Assembly (NCBI RefSeq): GCF_000719705.1 | Contig: NZ_JOHO01000012.1 | Span: 105,957 to 169,956, forward strand | DNA from: Streptomyces sp. NRRL S-350 | GTDB taxonomy: Bacteria; Actinomycetota; Actinomycetes; Streptomycetales; Streptomycetaceae | Reading direction: 5' to 3' | DNA length: 64,000 nt | Part shown: positions 17,213 to 26,336 of the stretch, piece after piece | Layout of the letters: the number at the start of each line of letters is the position of its first letter | Numbering within the stretch: position 1 is the stretch's first letter | Position numbers and translations under genes: made by a program | Notes under the pieces: generated by a model | Seen by the model: only the letters and a program-made list of their open reading frames with translations | Told to the model about the DNA's origin: nothing | Databases searched by the model: none

Positions 17213-17704
17213 ATGGACGCGAACACCGTCGTCACGATCGGCAGCACCGTCATCGCCGCCGCAGCAGCGCTCGGGGGCACGTTACTGGGCCACCTCATGC
17301 AGCAGCGGGCCACCCGCGCCCAGCAGCAGATCCAGACCTCCGAGGCCCGTCGCGCCGAGATCCTCGCCACGGTGACCGCCCTGGTGAGCGCCCTCGACAA
17401 CCACCGCCGCGCCCAGATCGTCCGCACCCGCGCCCTGGCTCTCAACCCCAGCGCTCCCGAGCAGGTCGACCAGGAGCACTCCCCGGCCGTCCACGAGACC
17501 CGCAGCGCCGTCACCCCGCCGCGCCTCGCCCTGCGGATGACCTGCCCTGCCCTCGCCCCCGCAGCGGAGGCCGCCGTCGCCGCAACCTTCGCCCTTCGCG
17601 GCGCCGCCTCGCTCGCCGAGGTCGACCGCCTGCGCATCAGGGCGAAGGCCGCTTGCGACGCCCTGGTGGCAGAAGCCAGCACCCAACTGGCGACAGCCGT
17701 CTGA
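17213..17704 (+). CDS. Small membrane-anchored helical protein
   Basis: 163 residues from ATG 17213 with a GAGGGGAAA site. An N-terminal membrane helix (TVVTIGSTVIAAAAALGGTL) is followed by a charged helical cytoplasmic part (MQQRATRAQQQIQTSEARRA) and a second Ala-rich stretch. This N-in single-helix layout is common in actinomycete mobile-element proteins of unknown role. Confidence 0.65.
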   Translation: MDANTVVTIGSTVIAAAAALGGTLLGHLMQQRATRAQQQIQTSEARRAEILATVTALVSALDNHRRAQIVRTRALALNPSAPEQVDQEHSPAVHETRSAVTPPRLALRMTCPALAPAAEAAVAATFALRGAASLAEVDRLRIRAKAACDALVAEASTQLATAV

Positions 17705-17928
17705 CAGAAGGCCAGGACGCCCGGCCCAGCCCCGGCGGATCCCGGCACGCCTCGCACGGCTGAGCTTCCGTCAGTCCTGTTCGAGCGGCGCGGTGCTAGC
17801 CTGAAATCTCATCGCCCCGCTTCGGGATGGCCCTCCGGGCCGGCGCGGCTCGCGCCCCTCATCAGCCCCCTATGGGGATAGCACCAGGCCGATCAGTGCT
17901 GGTGTCTCCCATGATGAAGAGGTCCACG

Positions 17929-18240
17929 ATGAAGTACCACGAGTTGACCGCTGCGCAGAAGAAGAAGGCGCAGGGCATCCTCCAGCGGCTCCACTCCGAG
18001 GGCGTTCTGGAATCCGTCTCGCAGGTCGCCGTGCATTTCGACAATGCCTGCGCCTGGGATGCCGGGACCATCACCCTGGCCACGCTGCTGGACCGTACCG
18101 GATGGACTCGCACCGCGCCCGTGGAGACAATCCACCGCGCCGAGCTGCCCGCCGGTGTGCTGCGGCACGTCCGTACGGTTCTGGCCGCCGAGGGATCGAC
18201 GGCTTCCAAGGAGGCGCTGGAGCTGCTGCCCGAGGTCTGA
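17929..18240 (+). CDS. Hypothetical protein, 103 aa
   Basis: Start at ATG 17929 is set by AAGAGG six bases upstream; ATGs at 17911 and 17914 are alternatives. Lys-rich N-terminus (TAAQKKKAQGILQRL) and a helical body (VETIHRAELPAGVLRHVRTV). No family recognised. A TAGCCT at 17796-17801 could be the -10 of its promoter. It ends at a strong shared terminator. Confidence 0.65.
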   Translation: MKYHELTAAQKKKAQGILQRLHSEGVLESVSQVAVHFDNACAWDAGTITLATLLDRTGWTRTAPVETIHRAELPAGVLRHVRTVLAAEGSTASKEALELLPEV

Positions 18241-18270
18241 TCCCCCTTACCCGGGAGAGATCCCCGGAGG

Positions 18271-18313
18271 CGACGAAGCGGCGGACGCCACCCTGGCGTC
18301 CGCCGCTTCGTCG
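18271..18313. terminator. Bidirectional terminator
   Basis: A 20-bp perfect stem (18271-18290 with 18294-18313) and a three-base loop lie between two convergent genes ending at 18240 and 18337. Confidence 0.8.
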
Positions 18314-18336
18314 TCCCACCGCGGTGCGGTTACCGC

Positions 18337-19044
18337 CTAGTCGGCGCCGCCCGTGGTCCACGTAGCCGGTGCGCCGGTGCCGCGCTGTGAGAAATCGTCG
18401 AGCCAGGCCATGGCGGCGAAGGTCGGGTTCTCGTCGGCCGGGTGCTCGTAGATCGCCCAGATGAAGGGCCCGGCATGCACAGTGTCGTCCACCGCGCCGC
18501 GGCGCCAGGTCTCGGCCGCCTGCACGAACAGCGGGCTGCTGAGGGCGGCCCGGTCCAGCAACGACTGCACCTCGGCGAGAGCCTGCTCCCGGGTAAGTCC
18601 GCCCTGTCCGATCATCGGGGCGGCGCCCGGGGCGGTCAGCTCCAGCTGCATGAAGTTCCAGGCCGCCGCCGTCGTGCCTCCGGTGGTGCTTCCCTCCGTG
18701 GCTGCAGCGGGGCTGTCCCATTCCGTGTCGGCCTCGTCCACCAGCAGGCCGAGGTCACGGTCGTAGGGCAGGTCGCACACCACGTAGCCGGTGTAGTTGT
18801 GGATGGTCCACCCGGTGCGCAGCACGGCCTTCACCGGCGCTGGCACCGTGTCGCGCTCCCGGGGCGGCTTGCCGTTCTTCTTCGGCAGGGTGACCACGAT
18901 GCAGTGGCCGCTGTCGACGACGTAGCAGTGCCAAGGGGCGAGCTCGTCGGGCAGCTGTCCGGGGTAGGGGTGGCCGGGCAGGGTGTACCCGGCGAGGGTG
19001 CGGGCGATCACGTCGGCGGGATCGGGCCGGGACATGCGGGACAT
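18337..19044 (-). CDS. Hypothetical protein, 235 aa
   Basis: Start at ATG 19044 (MSRMSRPDPADVIA), behind GAGAGGAC; a longer frame to 19347 is Pro/Arg-rich and non-coding in look. It reads as an alpha/beta protein with HCYVVDSGHCIVVTLPKKNG and DLPYDRDLGLLVDE segments. No family recognised. Confidence 0.65.
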   Translation of the reverse strand: MSRMSRPDPADVIARTLAGYTLPGHPYPGQLPDELAPWHCYVVDSGHCIVVTLPKKNGKPPRERDTVPAPVKAVLRTGWTIHNYTGYVVCDLPYDRDLGLLVDEADTEWDSPAAATEGSTTGGTTAAAWNFMQLELTAPGAAPMIGQGGLTREQALAEVQSLLDRAALSSPLFVQAAETWRRGAVDDTVHAGPFIWAIYEHPADENPTFAAMAWLDDFSQRGTGAPATWTTGGAD

Positions 19045-19387
19045 GCGGGCGGGTCCTCTCAAGGCGGGCGCTGCCAGCGGGCGGCGGGTTCCACGGTAGA
19101 CGGGGGCTGTGACACTGCGTGCCGGTTTGGTGGACTGCCGGTGTCGGAGGTTGGAAGGCGCGGTTCGGCCGTGCGGGCGCGGGCCCGGTGGCGGGGCTGA
19201 CGTGCGAGGATGATCGGGCCGGTCCGGTGGTGGATGCCTCGACAGCTCTCCCCGGGCCGGTTTTTCCGTCCTGTTAATTCGCAACATGTGTTGCGACTTT
19301 TGAGGGGGCGTGCCAGGCTGGACCTGTCGAGGCAGGCCCGTCCGCACCCGCAGACGGGTTTATCCACCCCCGTGAGGGAGCACCCCC
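19045..19387. other. Divergent intergenic region
   Basis: No convincing gene. It contains a locally AT-rich inverted repeat at 19279-19296 and the promoters of the two divergent genes. Confidence 0.5.
19279..19296. promoter_or_regulatory. Operator-like dyad
   Basis: TCGCAACA and TGTTGCGA are perfect 8-bp arms with a TG spacer. The dyad lies about 92 bases upstream of the ATG at 19388 in an AT-richer stretch, as expected for a dimeric regulator. Confidence 0.55.
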
Positions 19388-21166
19388 ATGATCACCGAAC
19401 CCGCCGCGCCGGCCGACCGCTGGCACAGCCACGCCTACACCCGCAAGGGCTTCCACTGGTACCGCGCCGAGGACGGCGGCCCGCGCGTCGACGTCCCCAG
19501 CGAGCGGAACCCGCTGTACCGAGAGCACCTGGCGCCCCTGCGGCTCGACCGCTGGGAGGGAGCGGTGCCGCACTTCGCCGCCGAGCACACCGAGACGGTG
19601 CTGGACCTGCTGCGGCGCGCCTTCGGCCGCGACGGTCACGACGCTGTCGCCCACGGCGACGTGGACGTGCGCCTGGACCGTGTCGAGACCACCGGCCGCC
19701 TGGACCTCACCTGGGCCGGGCTGCTGCTCGCCGTCGCGGGCGAGCACGAGTCGTGGACCAAGCCCCGCACCGAGTACTGCACCGTCGTGGCCGGTGCCCT
19801 CCTGCTGGAAGGCCATGGCCCCCAGCGCCGCATCAGCTGGCAGCCGGGCACCGTCCTGCGCGTGCACGACGTCCCCCTCACCTGCCTGGACGGCCAGAAC
19901 AAGGACGCCTACGCCGTCGTCGCCACCAGCGACGAGGACCCCCACGACGCCCTGCGCCGCGACGCCCACCGCCTGCTGGGCCTGCGCTACCGCACCGACA
20001 TCCCGCCCTTCCCCGCCGACGCCTCCGAGGGCCGCGTGCCGGGCTTCTTCAAGGACTGGCCGCCCACCCTGCGCCGCGTCCCCACTGACTACCCCCGCCA
20101 GCGCGCCGAGCACGACCTCGCCGTCGACCCGCAGGCGGGCACCGTCTACGTCCGCCGCAGCGCCGGCGGCTACTTCACCGAGTACGTGGTGCCGCTCACC
20201 GACGAGCGCGCCGCGCTGATCGAGCGCGTCGAGGACGCCTTCACCCGCTCGGCGGCTGCCTACGCCGAAGTCGGTGCCGACGCCGAGGCCGCCGCCCGCC
20301 TCACCGGCACCGAGTACACCCCGGCCCGCCTGCACCCCCTGCTGCACACGATGGCGGTGCGCACCGGCGCGGACGCCCGCGCCCTCACCGCCCGCACCCC
20401 CCAGCAGTGGGCCGACGCCGGATGGGACCTCAACAGCCACTCCCAGCCGGCCGGACAGCCCATGCACGGCGAGTACGAGCACCAGCGGTGCTGGAGCGCC
20501 ACCGAAGCCGCCGCCTTCGCCGACGCCGGCATCACCGCCCACCGCGCCTACGAACTGCGCAAGGACGGCGAAAGGATCCGCACCGTCGCCGAGGCCGTCG
20601 CGCAGGACACCCTCACCCCCACCGCGGTCGGCCGCCACGCAGTCGACCTGCTCGCGTGGGCCGAGCAGCCCGTCCCCGAGGAACTGCGCACCGCCCTCGC
20701 CACCGCCCGCACCGAGCAGACCCGGGCATTGAAGGAGTGGGAGGACAACCACTACTCGTGGGGCGTGTCCGTCACGCTGGCGCAGCACGACTTCACCCTG
20801 CTGGACGGCACCGTCCGCACCCTGTGGACGGTGTCCGACGGATGGTGGAGCCGCGGCGAGGACGCCGACGCTGGCGAGAGGACCGCCACCCACCTCGCCG
20901 AGGCCGCCGCCCGCTCCGCCTGGCGAACGTGGCGCGAGGCCCACAACCAGCAGGCCGCCGGCGCGGTCAGCGCCCCGGTGGACCTGCCCTGCCCCGGCCC
21001 GGACGTCAAGCACTGCGACAACTGCGGCGCCACTGAACCCGGCGACAACGAGTTCCTGCCCGCCCTGGGGTGGATGTCGGCCAGCCTCGGACTCGCCTGC
21101 GGCGTGGAGTGCTACGACGCGATGAGCGACGGCATCGGCCGCCACGACCGCCTGCACCACCGCTAA
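19388..21166 (+). CDS. Large hypothetical protein with C-terminal zinc-like motif
   Basis: 592 residues from ATG 19388, behind GAGGGAG. The N-terminal half is alpha/beta (HSHAYTRKGFHWYRAEDGGP; LTWAGLLLAVAGEHESW). The middle is acidic and helical. Near residue 540, CPGPDVKHCDNCGATEPG is followed by ACGVECYDAM, giving a CxxC and CxxxC pair that probably binds zinc. No family recognised. It is probably expressed alone: a hairpin follows at 21174. Confidence 0.75.
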   Translation: MITEPAAPADRWHSHAYTRKGFHWYRAEDGGPRVDVPSERNPLYREHLAPLRLDRWEGAVPHFAAEHTETVLDLLRRAFGRDGHDAVAHGDVDVRLDRVETTGRLDLTWAGLLLAVAGEHESWTKPRTEYCTVVAGALLLEGHGPQRRISWQPGTVLRVHDVPLTCLDGQNKDAYAVVATSDEDPHDALRRDAHRLLGLRYRTDIPPFPADASEGRVPGFFKDWPPTLRRVPTDYPRQRAEHDLAVDPQAGTVYVRRSAGGYFTEYVVPLTDERAALIERVEDAFTRSAAAYAEVGADAEAAARLTGTEYTPARLHPLLHTMAVRTGADARALTARTPQQWADAGWDLNSHSQPAGQPMHGEYEHQRCWSATEAAAFADAGITAHRAYELRKDGERIRTVAEAVAQDTLTPTAVGRHAVDLLAWAEQPVPEELRTALATARTEQTRALKEWEDNHYSWGVSVTLAQHDFTLLDGTVRTLWTVSDGWWSRGEDADAGERTATHLAEAAARSAWRTWREAHNQQAAGAVSAPVDLPCPGPDVKHCDNCGATEPGDNEFLPALGWMSASLGLACGVECYDAMSDGIGRHDRLHHR

Positions 21167-21173
21167 CCCACCC

Positions 21174-21202
21174 GCGGCCCCGCCCCGCCGGGGCGGGGCC
21201 GC
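21174..21202 (+). terminator. Terminator hairpin
   Basis: GCGGCCCCGCCCC (21174-21186) pairs with GGGGCGGGGCCGC (21190-21202) around GCC, directly after the stop at 21166. Confidence 0.75.
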
Positions 21203-21226
21203 TGTCTGCTCACGGAAGGCCGCGCG

Positions 21227-21460
21227 ATGACCACCGCCCCCGTCCCCCTCACCCGGGCCGCCCTCGCCCGCCGCTACGGCGTCGACCGCTCCGCCATCAC
21301 CCGCGCCCTCTCCCAGGCCGCCACCGCCCACCGCAACAACCCCGACAGCCCGCCCCCACCTACCCCTCTGAACCCTGGCGACCCGACCGAACTGTTCGAC
21401 CCCGAGGTGTTCGACGCCTTCTGGCAGGCCCGCCCCCGCCGAGGCCGCCCCACCTCCTGA
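21227..21460 (+). CDS. Small helix-turn-helix protein
   Basis: 77 residues from ATG 21227, behind GGAAGG. LTRAALARRYGVDRSAITRA (residues 8-27) is a clear helix-turn-helix; the second half is Pro-rich. A probable small DNA-binding regulator of the element. Confidence 0.6.
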   Translation: MTTAPVPLTRAALARRYGVDRSAITRALSQAATAHRNNPDSPPPPTPLNPGDPTELFDPEVFDAFWQARPRRGRPTS

Positions 21461-21795
21461 CTTCCTGACTTCACCGCCTCCGGCCGCCGCCTCGTCGGGC
21501 CCGAGGTGGCGTAGCTCCTCGCATGCGCTTGAATACGAATCGTTTGCCCAGGGGCGCCGTGCCGCTAGACTGCTTCGGTACCTATTGAGAGGTATGGGCT
21601 AGCGCGCCGAGCCCGAGTCCCGCCGACCTGCCCCGCGACTTGGGCGGCACAGCGGTCAAGGTGGTAGGAGCCGTACGAGCTCCCGCACCGCGCGAGTTGA
21701 TTGTTCGTCAGGTCCACCCTTTTGTGCTCCGCGCTGATGCTGCGCGTGGACGCCCGGGTCGCGGGACCGAGCCTCCTCGCGCTGGAAGGCATCTC
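21461..21795. other. Intergenic region with promoter
   Basis: No gene is supported. A promoter-like pair (21544-21571) lies in it, giving a leader of about 220 bases before the GTG at 21796. A short inverted repeat (ACCTATTGAGAGGT, near 21580) is also present. Confidence 0.4.
21544..21571 (+). promoter_or_regulatory. Candidate vegetative promoter
   Basis: TTGCCC (21544-21549) and TAGACT (21566-21571) are spaced by 16 bases, a good match to the actinomycete housekeeping promoter. It would drive the 21796-24191 run. Confidence 0.5.
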
Positions 21796-22866
21796 GTGCC
21801 GAAGCAGAACCGCTCCAAGAAGCAGGCCGCCCGCAAGAAGCAGCGCACCACCGGCGCCCCATACACCGCCGCCGCCGCTGGCACCGGCCACCAGCACCCC
21901 GCCCCGGACTTCGGGGTCATGGACTCCTGTCCGTACGGCGTTACCAGGCAGGTCAACCTCGCCCCCGCCGCCGCCTTGGTCGGCGCGGCCCGGGCCGGGT
22001 GCCAGCCGTGCCAGAAGTCCGCGATCCCTGCAGTCCTCGCCGGCGACCGGTTGGTGCTGGCCGTCCTGGCGGGGACGCCGTTCAGCCTGCTGCCGTCCAC
22101 CGGACTGATGTCGCCCGCCTCCGCCAGGCTGTGGGAGGTCGGTCGGCGGATGCGGGAGAGCGGCTTCGAGGGACCGGCCCCGGCCGCGCCGATGCTCGCC
22201 CTCCTGGAGAGCCTGCCGGAGGAGGAACTGCGCGACGTCCTGGAGGACGCTCTCGACATGTGGGCCGGATTCGGAGCCGGTCCCGAGGAGTTCGCCGCGC
22301 CCCCCGCCGACGAGCGGGCGGAGCGCGACACTGACGAGGACGACCTGCCGGAGGTCACCGCGCCCCCCGAGAACCCCTTCACCGGCGAGGGCCTGGTCTA
22401 CCTGAGCGCCGATCAGTTGGCCGCCGGGATCCCGCTGCCGATGCTGCTGCAGTCCGCCCTGGCCGGCACCGTCGAAGACCAGATCACCGAGCATGCCCAT
22501 GACCTCTTCGACACGCTGGACGAGCGCGGCCCGGCCGCGATCCGCGAAGCTGTGCTGCTGCTGGCCCAGTACCTGCTCTCCGGCGGGACGTACGGGGCAG
22601 GGAGCGAGGCCTCCGTACGGTACTACCGCCAGCAGCAGCCGTCCCTGGACGTTCGGACCCCGGCGCGCACCGTCCTACACCTGCTGCTGGCGACTTACAT
22701 CGGCACCGGCCGGCCCGGCGCCGAGTACTTCCTCGACGGCGACGAGGTTGACGCCGAGCTCGGCGGCGTCCTGCGGATGCTGTTCTGCATCGCCGCGTTC
22801 GCGTCCGGCTGGCCTGCCGACCGCCAGCAGGCCCTGACCGAGGAGCTGTGCGCCGATGTCCGCTGA
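21796..22866 (+). CDS. Hypothetical protein, 356 aa, with basic N-terminus
   Basis: The GTG at 21796 is chosen because GGAAGG lies six bases upstream; longer frames lack a site. It begins with a very basic stretch (PKQNRSKKQAARKKQR), and has CPYG near residue 45 and CQPCQKS near 72. The remainder is acidic and helical. No family recognised. Overlaps the next gene by 11 bases, so they are coupled. Confidence 0.7.
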   Translation: MPKQNRSKKQAARKKQRTTGAPYTAAAAGTGHQHPAPDFGVMDSCPYGVTRQVNLAPAAALVGAARAGCQPCQKSAIPAVLAGDRLVLAVLAGTPFSLLPSTGLMSPASARLWEVGRRMRESGFEGPAPAAPMLALLESLPEEELRDVLEDALDMWAGFGAGPEEFAAPPADERAERDTDEDDLPEVTAPPENPFTGEGLVYLSADQLAAGIPLPMLLQSALAGTVEDQITEHAHDLFDTLDERGPAAIREAVLLLAQYLLSGGTYGAGSEASVRYYRQQQPSLDVRTPARTVLHLLLATYIGTGRPGAEYFLDGDEVDAELGGVLRMLFCIAAFASGWPADRQQALTEELCADVR

Positions 22867-23602
22867 CCTCGTACCCCAGGCCGCGCAGACCAGCACCGAC
22901 CCGGCCGACACCGCCCACCTGCGCGCGGGCAAGCGCATCACCCTGGAGGAGATCACCCTCCACCTCTCCGGCGCCGGTGTGCTGCTCGCCCAGCTGGCCC
23001 GCGCCGCCGAGACACCCGACCAGCCGGTCGAACTCGCCGACCTGATCGACCCGCTGAACCGCTGCGCCGCCGAACTCGCCGCCTTCGCGAAGATGGCGGG
23101 ACATTTGACGGCGATCGTCGCCGGGGACGTGCCGCTGGCCTTGGCGATGCCCGACGGCGCGCGCTGGGGAGCAGCCGCACGAGGCGAGGAGCGGCGAGAG
23201 TCCTACGGCGGGCCGGCCGTCGTGCCGACGATCCGCCAGCTCGAGATGCTCGCCGACCGAGTGGCCGCCCACGACCCGGGCGCCCCGGCGTGGCGGCAGA
23301 GCCGGTTCGGCCAGGAGACGGAGACGATCCGATTCCCGGAGGCGATGGCCGGGGTGACCTTCGTGGAGTCGAAGGCCGCCCGGGCCCGGCGCGCGGCCGA
23401 GCGTGAGCAGGCGATCCGCGCGGAGGTGCTGGAGACGGTGTGCTCCTCGCCGCAGTGCGGGGCTGAGAAGGGTGATCACTGCCGGACCTCCACCGGCCGG
23501 ATCAGCGAGCAGCCGCACAAGGGCCGCCTGGACGAGGCTAGGGCCACGGTCGACGCCCGGCTCGGGTACGACCTCAACCCGGTGGCGGTGCCCGGTGCCT
23601 GA
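22856..23602 (+). CDS. Helical protein with C-terminal zinc-binding motif
   Basis: 248 residues from ATG 22856. The N-terminal 90 residues are helical. The C-terminus, CSSPQCGAEKGDHCRTSTGRISEQPHKGRLD, is a Cys/His zinc-ribbon pattern common at the ends of actinomycete plasmid and phage proteins, where it contacts nucleic acid. Overlaps the next GTG by eight bases. Confidence 0.7.
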   Translation: MSADLVPQAAQTSTDPADTAHLRAGKRITLEEITLHLSGAGVLLAQLARAAETPDQPVELADLIDPLNRCAAELAAFAKMAGHLTAIVAGDVPLALAMPDGARWGAAARGEERRESYGGPAVVPTIRQLEMLADRVAAHDPGAPAWRQSRFGQETETIRFPEAMAGVTFVESKAARARRAAEREQAIRAEVLETVCSSPQCGAEKGDHCRTSTGRISEQPHKGRLDEARATVDARLGYDLNPVAVPGA

Positions 23603-24191
23603 CGAGGATGCGGTGCGCGTCGGCACGATGCGGTTGGAGGTGACTGTCGATCGCTACATGGCGGCCCGGTTGGCGAGGTTCGCGGGCAGCCGAGGCCTGT
23701 CCGTACCGCGGGTGCTGGAGATGCTGCTCGAACTCTCCGAGATGCGGGCGGACGGCACGCTGCGCCTGGGCCCTTTCGTCGTCGGCTCGGACTGCGGCGC
23801 GGGCCCCGACTGGGCTGGCACGGTGTTCGCCGACCCGCCGCAGGTCGAGTACCCCGGCCTGGACGGCTACGGCCGGAGCGTCCTTGCCCGGGTCGCCCCC
23901 GGTCCGGCCGGGCGGGATCGCTACGGCACCTACGGCCTGCGCGACCGGACCACTGAGACACCCCGCCAGCAGCAACAGGTCGACTGCGCGGACCTGGTCG
24001 AACTCGAGCCGCAGACCGTCCACTCGCACGCCACCGGGCTGACGCCGCCCGGACCTGCGTGCACCTGCGGCAGAGCGCCGTGCGGGGGACTGGCGCCCGT
24101 ACGGGACGACTGCCCCGAGCACAGTCCGTTCGATGTCCCGCTGTTCTGGCACGGCGGCCGCTTCTGCCTGGCCGCCGACGAGTTGTTCTAG
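23595..24191 (+). CDS. Ribbon-helix-helix-like hypothetical protein
   Basis: 198 residues from GTG 23595; ATG 23628 is an alternative start. Residues 10-60 (TMRLEVTVDRYMAARLARFA, then GSRGLSVPRVLEMLLELSE) look like a beta-strand plus two helices of a ribbon-helix-helix fold. The C-terminus has CTCGRAPCGG and CPEHSP, possible metal ligands. Third gene of a coupled trio. Confidence 0.6.
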   Translation: MPDEDAVRVGTMRLEVTVDRYMAARLARFAGSRGLSVPRVLEMLLELSEMRADGTLRLGPFVVGSDCGAGPDWAGTVFADPPQVEYPGLDGYGRSVLARVAPGPAGRDRYGTYGLRDRTTETPRQQQQVDCADLVELEPQTVHSHATGLTPPGPACTCGRAPCGGLAPVRDDCPEHSPFDVPLFWHGGRFCLAADELF

Positions 24192-24329
24192 ATGCGAGCA
24201 CGGCGCGGTGACCCCCAGCAGCCGCCGCGCCGTCGGCTTCGGGTCCCGCCCGCGGCGGACAGTCAGCGGTGATCGGCCGCGAACCCTGCGGTGATAGACC
24301 TGTCCCATCCAATCGAAGGGGAGCGGCCG

Positions 24330-24743
24330 ATGGTGGGCGACTACTACGCCTTCAATAGGGCGTTGATCCGTCTGGCCCGGGTCATCCTGCTGGAGGCCGG
24401 CTGCACTCCCTACGAGGACAAAGGCTCCGGGGTGGAGATCCAAGGGTTCGAGCTCTGTCTGGCCCTGAACGTCACACCGGAGAACCCCCGCTTCCCCATC
24501 CTCATCACCGCGCCCGGCCTGCTGACACCGCAAGAGGTGGCCAAGGCCGACGCCGGTCCGGAGGCGCGCGAGCGAGTGCTGCAGGACAAGGCATGGGCGG
24601 AAGGGATCACAAGGGTTGAACAGCTCACCGCCTGTGTCGACGCCCTCACCGCGGCCGGGTGGACGGTTGACGAGCTAAACGGACTTGTGCAGGTCACCGC
24701 GCCGCCCGCCGCGGTGTTCACCGCGCTGTCCACCCTGTACTGA
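24330..24743 (+). CDS. Hypothetical protein, 137 aa
   Basis: Start at ATG 24330 (MVGDYYAFNRAL), behind GAAGGGGAG; an upstream ATG at 24291 is less good. Alternating strands and helices (LIRLARVILLEAGCTPYEDK; QLTACVDALTAAGWTVDELN) suggest a compact alpha/beta protein. No family recognised. Confidence 0.65.
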   Translation: MVGDYYAFNRALIRLARVILLEAGCTPYEDKGSGVEIQGFELCLALNVTPENPRFPILITAPGLLTPQEVAKADAGPEARERVLQDKAWAEGITRVEQLTACVDALTAAGWTVDELNGLVQVTAPPAAVFTALSTLY

Positions 24744-24794
24744 GAGCTGTTGCCGAGTTCGGCGAAGCGCCGCGGATCCCGCCCCGGCTGGCGG

Positions 24795-25154
24795 CTAGCG
24801 GTGGTCGGCCGGAAACCCCGCCGTGATCGAGCCGTCGCGCCCCCGCCTCAGCCACACCGGGCGGTGACCTAGCTGGGCGACGGACGGGGTGACGAAGAGC
24901 AGGCCCGGCTCCTCGCCCGGCTCGGCGGTGTCGTAGGCGGCGGCGACCACCAGGCGCAGCGCCTCGCACGCCGCACCGTCGGGGTCGAGCGCTGCACCGG
25001 GCGGGTCCAGGTACGCCCCCAGTTCGATCAGGGCAGTGCGCAGCCCGCTGGTGACGTGGGTGATCTGCGCGCCGTTGAGAGCGGGGTGGCCGGCGGAGTC
25101 CGGGTAGGGCCGGACTGTGGTGTTGGACAGTGAGGTTGTGGTCACGGAGGTCAT
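24795..25154 (-). CDS. Hypothetical protein, 119 aa
   Basis: Start at ATG 25154 (MTSVTTTSLSNTTV), a Thr/Ser-rich N-terminus, then a helical segment (SGLRTALIELGAYLD) and a beta-rich C-terminus ending in an Arg-rich hairpin (WLRRGRDGSITAGF). Same strand as the ligase gene that lies upstream. No family recognised. Confidence 0.55.
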   Translation of the reverse strand: MTSVTTTSLSNTTVRPYPDSAGHPALNGAQITHVTSGLRTALIELGAYLDPPGAALDPDGAACEALRLVVAAAYDTAEPGEEPGLLFVTPSVAQLGHRPVWLRRGRDGSITAGFPADHR

Positions 25155-25232
25155 GCTCAGGACGGTAGGCGCAGGGCCCGACAACGACCGGGCTCTGCAG
25201 CGCCTGGGTCACCCGATCGAGGACGACGTACG

Positions 25233-26222
25233 TCAACGCGGGAGAAGGTCGTCCACCTCCAGGTCGGGGCGGGTGCGCAGGACACGAGGCCGGTGGCGCC
25301 AGCGCCCGAATTCGAGCTGGCCGGCGTCGACCTCGATATCGACGACGATGGTCGGCACGACCGGCCGGTAGAGAACTGGGGGGCTGCCGGGAAGACCGCC
25401 AACGGTGCCGGGCAGCTCAGCCAGCTCGACGGCGGCCGGTTGCAGGCGGGAGGCCAGCTCCGCCCGTACCGCGGGCGGCAGGGGGAGGCTGACCCCGACC
25501 GGGCGCAAACGGCCCCTGCTGTCCGGCAGCCCGAGGACGGCGCCCTGGGAGGCGGGGGTCGCGCCCGGGGTGATGCCGAGGACGACGGCGCTCGTACTGT
25601 CCTTCACCCGATACTTCAGCCAGTCGGAGCGGCGTCCCGGCCGGTACGGCTGGGTGGAGTCCTTGGCCACGCAGCCCTCGATGCCGCCGCCCAGCGATCC
25701 GAACCAGCGCTTGGCCTGCTCTGGGTCAGTGGTGGTCGGCAGCGGCCAGATTCGCCCGCCAGCGGGGAGCACCTCGAACAGCCGGGACCGGCGTTCCGCA
25801 AGAGGCTGCGGGCGAAGGTCCTCCGCAGCGAAAGACAGCAGATCGAAGGCGGCGACCTGGACGTGGAAGGTCTCCCGGGGGCGGGGGCCGCGTGCGCCCG
25901 CTCGGGTCTGCAGCAGACTGAAGGCCAGAGATCCGTCCGGCTTCACGGCCAGCAGCTCCCCGTCCACGACCGCCTCCGGAAGTCCGGAGGCCGCAGCCGC
26001 GATGTCGGAGAACGATCGGGTCAGGTCGGTGCCGTGGCGGCTGAACACGGCAGCACGTGGGCCGGTCCGCAAGCAGACTCTCCAACCGTCGGCCTTCGGC
26101 TCGAACCACCGACGGTCCCCGGCTGAAGGCACCGCGGTGACCGGGTGGGCCAGCGCGAGTTCCACCGGCAGGTCGAAGGGCGTGCACCCCGGGCCCACCG
26201 CCGCCTTCCGTGTCCTCGGCAC
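25233..26222 (-). CDS. ATP-dependent DNA ligase (LigD/LigC-like)
   Basis: 329 residues from GTG 26222, set by GGAGGAGG upstream. The adenylation motif EPKADGWR puts the nucleotidyl lysine at K43, followed by AVVDGELL (motif III/IIIa region), a GGIEGCVAKD (motif IV) segment and DWLKYRVK (motif V). The C-terminal 100 residues read as an OB-fold (ASQGAVLGLPDSRGRLRPVG). These are the covalent nucleotidyltransferase signatures of the ATP-dependent ligase domain that works in actinobacterial end joining or repair. No Ku or polymerase domain is fused or adjacent. It would seal nicks using ATP. Confidence 0.85.
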   Translation of the reverse strand: MPRTRKAAVGPGCTPFDLPVELALAHPVTAVPSAGDRRWFEPKADGWRVCLRTGPRAAVFSRHGTDLTRSFSDIAAAASGLPEAVVDGELLAVKPDGSLAFSLLQTRAGARGPRPRETFHVQVAAFDLLSFAAEDLRPQPLAERRSRLFEVLPAGGRIWPLPTTTDPEQAKRWFGSLGGGIEGCVAKDSTQPYRPGRRSDWLKYRVKDSTSAVVLGITPGATPASQGAVLGLPDSRGRLRPVGVSLPLPPAVRAELASRLQPAAVELAELPGTVGGLPGSPPVLYRPVVPTIVVDIEVDAGQLEFGRWRHRPRVLRTRPDLEVDDLLPR

Positions 26223-26336
26223 AGCTACCTCCTCCCGCTCCTTCCAGGATCGCCCTGCCACCATTCAGAGCCGCTGTAGCCTGATATCCCTTGCCCAGCA
26301 TGCATTCCGACAGCGGGGCCGTTCACGGAGGAGTCG

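Noticed and set aside
19274..21331. 685-residue minus-strand open frame
   Set aside because: It runs antisense through the 19388 gene and is Gly/Val/Ala/Arg-rich with low complexity, as expected for a shadow frame in GC-rich DNA.
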